Positions 6,430 through 9,900 of a DNA stretch of 9,900 nucleotides are shown one piece after another. Under the pieces are notes generated by a model that saw only the letters and a program-made list of their open reading frames with translations, made no database searches and had not been told where the DNA came from. Made by a program: the position numbers and the translations under genes. Within the stretch, counting starts at the first letter, position 1. Each line of letters starts with the position of its first letter. Source of the stretch: Streptomyces sp. NRRL S-118 (lineage in GTDB: Bacteria; Actinomycetota; Actinomycetes; Streptomycetales; Streptomycetaceae); the NCBI RefSeq assembly GCF_000716335.1, contig NZ_KL591046.1, forward strand, positions 1-9,900, given 5' to 3'.

Positions 6430-7194
6430 CTACTTCTCTTTGGCCGCCGGCCCGGGCGCCTGGGTTACCGCTCCAGGTGAGATGGCAGCGCGGATCAGCT
6501 GGCGGAGCGCGCCGTTGTAGACCTCGTGGTCCACGACAGCGGGCAGGATCGCGGCCAGGTGTCCAGTGAGCGCCGGGTACTCCTCGGGATCGAGCGCGGC
6601 CAGTGCCCGGCGGGTGGTGGCCTGGGCAGCTTTCGGGTTGCGGTGGTCGACAAAGCTCGCGCTGCCCAGGGTGAGCAGGTACAGCCGCCGGTAGGTGACG
6701 ATCGCGTCCTGCGGGGTCATGCCGGCGGCGAGGGAGTCGGCGAGCTGCGGCTCCGCCAGGCGCTTGAGCAGCTGCTGGCCGAGCCAGGGCCGGGCACCCC
6801 CGCAGGGCGATCAGGCCCGGGTGGGCGGTCAGCAGTTCGTACAGCGCGGTGAACCGTTTTTCCGTGGCTGTCGGCCAGTCGGTGCCGGGTGGGATGTCGG
6901 GCAGCTGAGCGGCGAGGTGATCGGTGACGAGGTCCATCAGTCCAGCGAGGTCGGTGCAGCGGCGCTGGAGCGAGGCGACGGAGATGCCCAGCGCGGAGGC
7001 CAGGGTGCGGAAGCTGAGAGCAGTGTGCCCGTCCTGATCCACAATCAACAGGGCTTCCTCGGCGATGCGTTCAGGAGTTGCGAGGTCCAGGGAAGTTGCT
7101 TCCCGTGCCCGCGGGGATGGCCCCCGCCACGCCGCGCCCGCCTCGGCGGACCTGGCCCGGTTCCTGGGCCTGTAGGCGGAGCGGGTGATGACAT
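6430..7194 (-). pseudogene. TetR-family transcriptional regulator, frameshifted
   Basis: The helix-turn-helix region reads TPERIAEEALLIVDQDGHT, then SFRTLASALGISVASLQRRC, typical of TetR N-termini, followed by a helical ligand domain (TALYELLTAHPGLIALRG). There the frame changes: homology continues as RPWLGQQLLKRLAEPQLADS, then IVTYRRLYLLTLGSASFVDH, to a stop at 6430-6432. Removing one C from the C5 run at 6797-6801 joins the two parts smoothly (ALRG-ARPWLG). No start codon lies near the helix-turn-helix in its own frame. A Pro/Arg-rich leader from ATG 7194 is in the next frame and would connect by adding one base near 7096 (KQLP to LDLATPER). With both corrections the gene would be 254 codons, a normal TetR size. 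The 7194 start is tentative, as no Shine-Dalgarno is seen. Real decay and sequencing error both remain possible. Confidence 0.72.
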
Positions 7195-7243
7195 CGCGCG
7201 TGCGGGCGGGTGGGTGGAATGCGGAGTGAGCGACGATGGAGAC

Positions 7244-7777
7244 ATGACCGAGATCCTCACGCCCCGCCTCCTCCTGCGCCGCTGGACCGACGACGACCTC
7301 GTCCCCATGGCCGAGATCAATGCAGACCTCGAAGTGATGCGCTGGATCGGCGACGGGTCCATCCAGGATCTGGAGCGGACCGCCGAGTCCATCGAGCGGT
7401 GGGAGGAGGAGTGGGACGACGAAGGCTTCGGGCTCTTCGCCGTCGAGCTCCTCGGTTCCGGCGAGCTGATCGGTTTCGCCGGACTCTCCGTGCCCGAGTT
7501 TCTGCCCGCGCTGCAGCACGAGGTGGAGATCAGCTGGCGGATCGGGCGCTCCTTCTGGGGGCAGGGGTACGCCTCTGAGGCCGCCCACGCGGTCCTGGAG
7601 TTCGCGCTTCAGGACCGCGGCCTCGACCGGGTGATCGCCATCGCCCACATCTCCGATACGGCCTCCCAGAACGTCATGCGCAAGCTCGGCATGGCCCCAG
7701 AGCGCGACACGACCGACCCGCAGTTCGGCCTCCCGCTCCGCGTGCACGCCATCGATCTCAGCGAGTACCAGGCGTGA
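7244..7777 (+). CDS. GNAT-family N-acetyltransferase (RimJ/RimL type)
   Basis: This 177-residue protein begins MTEILTPRLLLRRWTDDD, the usual beta1 start of RimJ/RimL-type GNAT enzymes. It has ELIGFAGLSVPEF, a strand EVEISWRIG and the acetyl-CoA-binding motif A (RSFWGQGYASEAAHAVLEFA). It continues with LDRVIAIAHISDTASQNVMR and KLGMAPERD, the motif B region. Such enzymes move an acetyl group from acetyl-CoA to an amine on a protein N-terminus, antibiotic or small molecule; the substrate cannot be read from sequence. GGAG is only 2 nt before this ATG. A GTG at 7226, six codons upstream and in frame, has GGTGGA 7 nt before it and may be the true start (183 residues). The gene is divergent from the TetR gene, with only about 50 bp between them, so TetR may once have controlled it. 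The frame appears intact. Confidence 0.88.
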   Translation: MTEILTPRLLLRRWTDDDLVPMAEINADLEVMRWIGDGSIQDLERTAESIERWEEEWDDEGFGLFAVELLGSGELIGFAGLSVPEFLPALQHEVEISWRIGRSFWGQGYASEAAHAVLEFALQDRGLDRVIAIAHISDTASQNVMRKLGMAPERDTTDPQFGLPLRVHAIDLSEYQA

Positions 7778-7874
7778 GTCGGCGGCGGCCGTCAGGAACA
7801 CCGGCTTCGTGAAGGCCACCAGCGCGCCCGCCGTTCGTGGAGTGAGGCAGCGTTTCGCGCCCGCCGCTCGCCGC

Positions 7875-7896
7875 CTCCGCGCGTTCGGGCTGGTCG
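7875..7896 (+). repeat. Repeat A, copy 1
   Basis: These 22 bp are identical to 9025-9046 on the other side of the tRNA gene. The core GCGTTCGGGCTGGT also occurs at 8181-8194. Confidence 0.7.
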
Positions 7897-8180
7897 CTGT
7901 ACCGCGCCCGGCCGTACGGGGGCCGCGCTGCTCTGCCTCGCTCGTCATCCGGTCGGCCGCTGCGCCGTTGTCCGCCGCTCTCGCAGGGCTGCCGCTGCGT
8001 GTTGGAGCCGCGCCGCCGCGACCCGTTGTGAGGGGCCCTGCGGGTACGCCGTGTCGCCAGCCGCGCCTGTTCTTCGGGAGCGGGGTCCCGCGCTGGGGTG
8101 GTCGTGTGTTCGTCGTCGGGCGGTGGGGCCGGTGGTGGGCGCGATCGGCATACGCGCGCTGCTCGGCGGGCAGCCGTTGT

Positions 8181-8194
8181 GCGTTCGGGCTGGT
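8181..8194 (+). repeat. Repeat A core, copy 2
   Basis: The 14-bp core GCGTTCGGGCTGGT is identical to that in copies 1 and 3, but the flanks differ. It lies directly before repeat B. Confidence 0.6.
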
Positions 8195-8195
8195 T

Positions 8196-8224
8196 GTCCA
8201 AGTGCCGTTCGGGCGTTGCTCCGC
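8196..8224 (+). repeat. Repeat B, copy 1
   Basis: These 29 bp match 8850-8878 with two mismatches; the shared core is GCCGTTCGGGCGTTGCTC. The sequence contains the same GTTCGGGC word as repeat A, so A and B are probably related. Confidence 0.7.
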
Positions 8225-8493
8225 GCGCTCGTGCGTCGGGGTCGCGCCGTGCCGCTGCCTGCCCGCTGCGACGTCGAGGTCGCCCGCCGTCTCGCCGCCC
8301 ATCGTGGGGGCCTCCCGCGCGCACGCCGCGCCCCGGGGCCTCCCGCGCCGCCGTCCGCTGCCCGCTCATTGGCCTCAGAGGTCCGCCGTGCCGCTGGCTG
8401 CCCGCGGGCCCGGACCCTCAGCGCGTCGGCGGTGAGACGGGCTCGCTCGTACGGAGTCGCGGACCTTTGCGGGTCAGGGGGGCAGCACGACTT

Positions 8494-8524
8494 CAGCGCC
8501 CCCATCGTATCGGCGGGGGCGCTG
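8494..8524 (-). terminator. GC-rich hairpin downstream of tRNA-Trp
   Basis: There is a perfect 10-bp stem (CAGCGCCCCC at 8494-8503 with GGGGGCGCTG at 8515-8524) and an 11-nt loop, beginning about 12 nt after the encoded CCA end of the tRNA. There is no T-tract, which is common for actinobacterial terminators. It probably ends the tRNA transcript. Confidence 0.65.
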
Positions 8525-8538
8525 GACTGCTTGTGTGG

Positions 8539-8612
8539 CAGGGGTGACAGGAGTCGAACCTGCGACATCCGGTTTTGGAGACCGGCGCTCTGGCCATCTG
8601 AGCTACACCCCT
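8539..8612 (-). tRNA. tRNA-Trp (anticodon CCA)
   Basis: The 74-nt gene folds as a full cloverleaf on the minus strand. The acceptor is AGGGGTG/CACCCCT with discriminator G, the D arm begins TAGCTCA, and the anticodon stem CCGGT/ACCGG has loop CTCCAAA (anticodon CCA at 8576-8578). The T arm is GCAGG-TTCGACT-CCTGT. The 3' CCA is encoded (8536-8538). In Streptomyces a tRNA-Trp gene often precedes secE-nusG. Here repeats follow instead, so this may be a second copy or a rearranged location. No second copy of its 3' end (a possible att site) was seen in the window. Confidence 0.95.
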
Positions 8613-8849
8613 TCGCGGACGCCAGCATGTCAGCCGGCCGGGTGTCGCACCACCGACTTTCCCGGCGGCCGCGGCCCAGCGCCGGGCCGCTGCGCGTGCC
8701 GGTAGCGAGCGCGCCGATGCGATCCGCCCCGCCGCCGCGTGCCGGGGCCGTTCCGCCGCACTGGCCGTACGTCCGCCGTACTCCGTGGCCGAGGTCGCTG
8801 TACGACCGGGCCGCTCCGTGCGCCGCCGCGGCCCCGCTGCCTCGTGTTC

Positions 8850-8878
8850 GTCCAGGCGCCGTTCGGGCGTTGCTCCGC
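8850..8878 (+). repeat. Repeat B, copy 2
   Basis: Same as 8196-8224 apart from two mismatches (AAGT in copy 1 against AGGC here). Both copies are in the same orientation on opposite sides of the tRNA gene. Confidence 0.7.
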
Positions 8879-9024
8879 CGCCGTACGGCCGCATCCCGCG
8901 TGCACCGTTCGTCGTCAGCCGCCGTTCCGCCTTGCGCCGGGGTAGCGCCGTGCAGCCCCGCCGCCGCGCCGCCGGGCTGTGCCGTTCTTGCGTCCGCTCA
9001 GGTCGAGGTGGACGCGTTCGCCGG

Positions 9025-9046
9025 CTCCGCGCGTTCGGGCTGGTCG
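9025..9046 (+). repeat. Repeat A, copy 3
   Basis: These 22 bp are identical to 7875-7896 and in the same orientation, about 1.15 kb away. Confidence 0.7.
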
Positions 9047-9348
9047 GCGCACCGCCGGGATGCCGCGCCGGCTGGGGTCGTCGTACGGTCGCTGTCTCCA
9101 CCGCCCCGGGGCCGGGTCGCTCCGCCGCTCAGCCGCCCGTTGCCCGCCACCGCGAGTGCCGACGTCCGCTCCGCGCCGCTCCCGGCGTCGTCCCACACCT
9201 TCTAAGGCCGGGTTAGCCCCGCAAGCACTGGGCTGAGCTGTGTGTACGGGCCCCCACTTGAGAGCTGCGCCGCACAGCCCTACAGGACAGGTCAGGGAAC
9301 CGGCTTCTCTTCGGTAATAAGGCAGTCGGTGACCAGCGCCGCCGGTCG

Positions 9349-9354
9349 TACGAT
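9349..9354 (+). promoter_or_regulatory. Possible -10 element for a leaderless transcript of the small gene at 9363
   Basis: TACGAT matches the TAnnnT form of an actinobacterial -10 box. It ends 8 nt before the GTG at 9363, so transcription would begin at or within a few bases of the start codon. No Shine-Dalgarno precedes that GTG, which agrees with a leaderless mRNA. GGTGAC at 9328-9333 is a poor -35 with 15-nt spacing. Confidence 0.35.
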
Positions 9355-9362
9355 GATCAACT

Positions 9363-9566
9363 GTGACCGCCGACAGACGCCGCCCCCTTGGCCACGGCCC
9401 CATCAAGCCGGGAACCGCTTCGGGTGTGGCCGCCGCAGAGCCCCGCGCCCGCGTCATCGCCACCGAAGCCGATCTGGACACCGGCCCCCTCCACCACTTG
9501 CAGCTGCCCGACGTGGCCGAACTGAGGGACCGGGGCGTCCTCGACTCACACATGCTGGGAGACTGA
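9363..9566 (+). CDS. Small hypothetical protein with RRPLGxGP motif (67 aa)
   Basis: The frame opens with GTG and codes for 67 residues, with mostly G or C in third codon positions, as expected of a real gene here. Residues 6-13 are RRPLGHGP; the middle is Ala-rich and the end is acidic (LPDVAELRDRGVLDSHMLGD, 48-67). There is no signal peptide or membrane segment. I do not recognise the family. The stop at 9564-9566 lies 4 nt before the next gene, which shares the RRPLG motif, so the two are probably co-transcribed and possibly related. No Shine-Dalgarno precedes the start. Confidence 0.6.
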   Translation: MTADRRRPLGHGPIKPGTASGVAAAEPRARVIATEADLDTGPLHHLQLPDVAELRDRGVLDSHMLGD

Positions 9567-9570
9567 CCCC

Positions 9571-9759
9571 GTGAGCACGACGCGCCGCCCGCTGGGCCCC
9601 CGACAGACGCCCGCCGCCGAAGCGGACGACCGCGCAGAACGCGGTCGCACCGTGGCCGAGCTAGCCGCCCACCTCGCCTCCGCCCCGGCAGAGGTTCAGC
9701 CGCACCGGTCGGCCGCCGGCCGCCGTCCACTCGGCACCGGACCGGAAGCAAACCGGTAA
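9571..9759 (+). CDS. Small hypothetical protein with RRPLG motif at both ends (62 aa)
   Basis: The gene starts at GTG 9571, with GGGAG at 9557-9561, 9 nt upstream and inside the end of the preceding gene. The 62-residue product has RRPLGP near its N-terminus (5-10) and RRPLGTGP near its C-terminus (51-58). Between them is a short predicted amphipathic helix (RTVAELAAHLASAPAEV, 26-42). Third codon positions are mainly G or C. No known domain is recognised. The tight spacing and shared motif with the gene at 9363-9566 suggest an operon of related small proteins. The repeated basic RRPLGxGP element could be a binding peptide for a common partner, but that is a guess. Confidence 0.6.
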   Translation: MSTTRRPLGPRQTPAAEADDRAERGRTVAELAAHLASAPAEVQPHRSAAGRRPLGTGPEANR

Positions 9760-9765
9760 TCCGGT
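9752..9765 (+). terminator. Small hairpin spanning the stop codon of the 62-aa gene
   Basis: ACCGG-TAAT-CCGGT forms a 5-bp stem and includes the TAA stop. There is no T-run. It is a weak candidate terminator. Bases 9766-9900 hold no gene that I can support. Confidence 0.22.
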
Positions 9766-9900
9766 CGGCCGCCCGGCAGGCCGCCACCGCGGTCCCCCGT
9801 TATCTTCTTCGCGGTCCTGCAAGAGGGCCGCTGGCCTCCGGGCCCGGCATGACTGTTGCCCCCTGTCGATCGGATGACCCGGGGGGTGGTGTCACCGGGC

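Larger units (their letters stand above)
7778..8493. other. Gene-free, repeat-rich, strand-asymmetric region downstream of the tRNA
   Basis: These about 700 bases are open in several frames on both strands only because stop codons are rare at this GC content. None of the translations has a recognisable domain; they are Arg/Pro/Ala/Thr-rich low complexity. The plus strand is A-poor: by hand count, 8161-8280 has 5 A and 26 T. It contains dispersed repeats shared with 8613-9205. I see no gene here. Confidence 0.55.
8613..9362. other. Gene-free, repeat-rich region upstream of the tRNA, with a plain spacer at its right end
   Basis: Bases 8613-9205 have the same character as 7778-8493: Arg/Pro-rich translations without domains, few A on the plus strand and repeated GTTCG words. 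From about 9206 to 9362 the composition is more ordinary; this spacer contains the probable promoter of the small gene at 9363. I see no protein gene in the stretch. The tRNA promoter should lie just above 8612 on the minus strand, but no clear -10/-35 pair could be named. Confidence 0.55.

Noticed and set aside
6386..8302. A 638-codon open frame on the minus strand
   Set aside because: It crosses the TetR helix-turn-helix, then runs antisense through the GNAT gene and into low-complexity sequence. Only the TetR part has homology; the rest is open because stops are rare at this GC.
8051..9205. A 384-codon plus-strand open frame crossing the tRNA
   Set aside because: It reads through the antisense of a perfect tRNA gene and is Arg/Pro/Ala/Ser low complexity.
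7778..9205. CRISPR-like array suggested by repeated GTTCGGGC words
   Set aside because: Spacing is irregular, repeats are short and divergent, and there are no cas genes.
8915..9787. A 290-codon minus-strand open frame
   Set aside because: It lies antisense to the two small genes and the repeat field, with no recognisable domain.
9849..9900. An ATG with 17 open codons to the window edge
   Set aside because: No ribosome binding site and too short to judge.

Overview
The window is very GC-rich, uses GTG as well as ATG starts, and carries AraC, TetR, GNAT and type VII-type polymorphic toxin genes. This points to a Streptomyces-like actinomycete. It reads as an accessory chromosomal region: an apparently intact four-gene conflict locus lies among decayed genes, an insertion-sequence remnant and a non-coding repeat field around a tRNA gene.

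Left edge (1-1435). A phytanoyl-CoA dioxygenase-family gene (minus strand, running off the window) has an in-frame TAG where homologues probably have Trp. Divergent to it is an AraC-family regulator with two frameshifts. That gene is cut off at about 1003, where it joins the 3' end of an IS5-type transposase.

Conflict locus (6227 down to 1436, all minus strand). In transcription order it encodes: (i) a SUKH-4 domain fused to a nucleic-acid/nucleotide deaminase domain; (ii) a P-loop NTPase with a C-terminal WD40-like propeller, coupled to (i) by a TGATG stop/start overlap; (iii) a 515-residue polymorphic toxin with a WXG100/CpnT-like N-terminus and a C-terminal deaminase; (iv) a SUKH-4 immunity protein 17 nt downstream. 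The deaminase of (i) and the toxin tip of (iii) share the same catalytic layout and flanking motifs, and the SUKH-4 parts of (i) and (iv) also align. The fusion therefore carries, in one polypeptide, the same two domain types that occur as separate toxin and immunity genes downstream. The toxin tip and immunity gene are clearly lower in GC than the toxin's N-terminal half, as expected for an exchanged toxin/immunity cassette.

Middle (6430-7777). A TetR-family gene (minus) has one clear frameshift at a C5 run and probably a second near its N-terminus. An apparently intact GNAT acetyltransferase (plus) is divergent to it.

Right part (7778-9362). A tRNA-Trp (CCA) gene on the minus strand is followed by a strong GC-rich hairpin. 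About 0.7 kb on one side and 0.6 kb on the other hold no convincing gene but share dispersed repeats and a strong strand asymmetry: T far above A on the plus strand, and GTTCG ten times with no CGAAC.

Right edge (9363-9900). Two short tandem genes (67 and 62 aa) of unknown function share an RRPLGxGP motif. The first may be translated from a leaderless mRNA.
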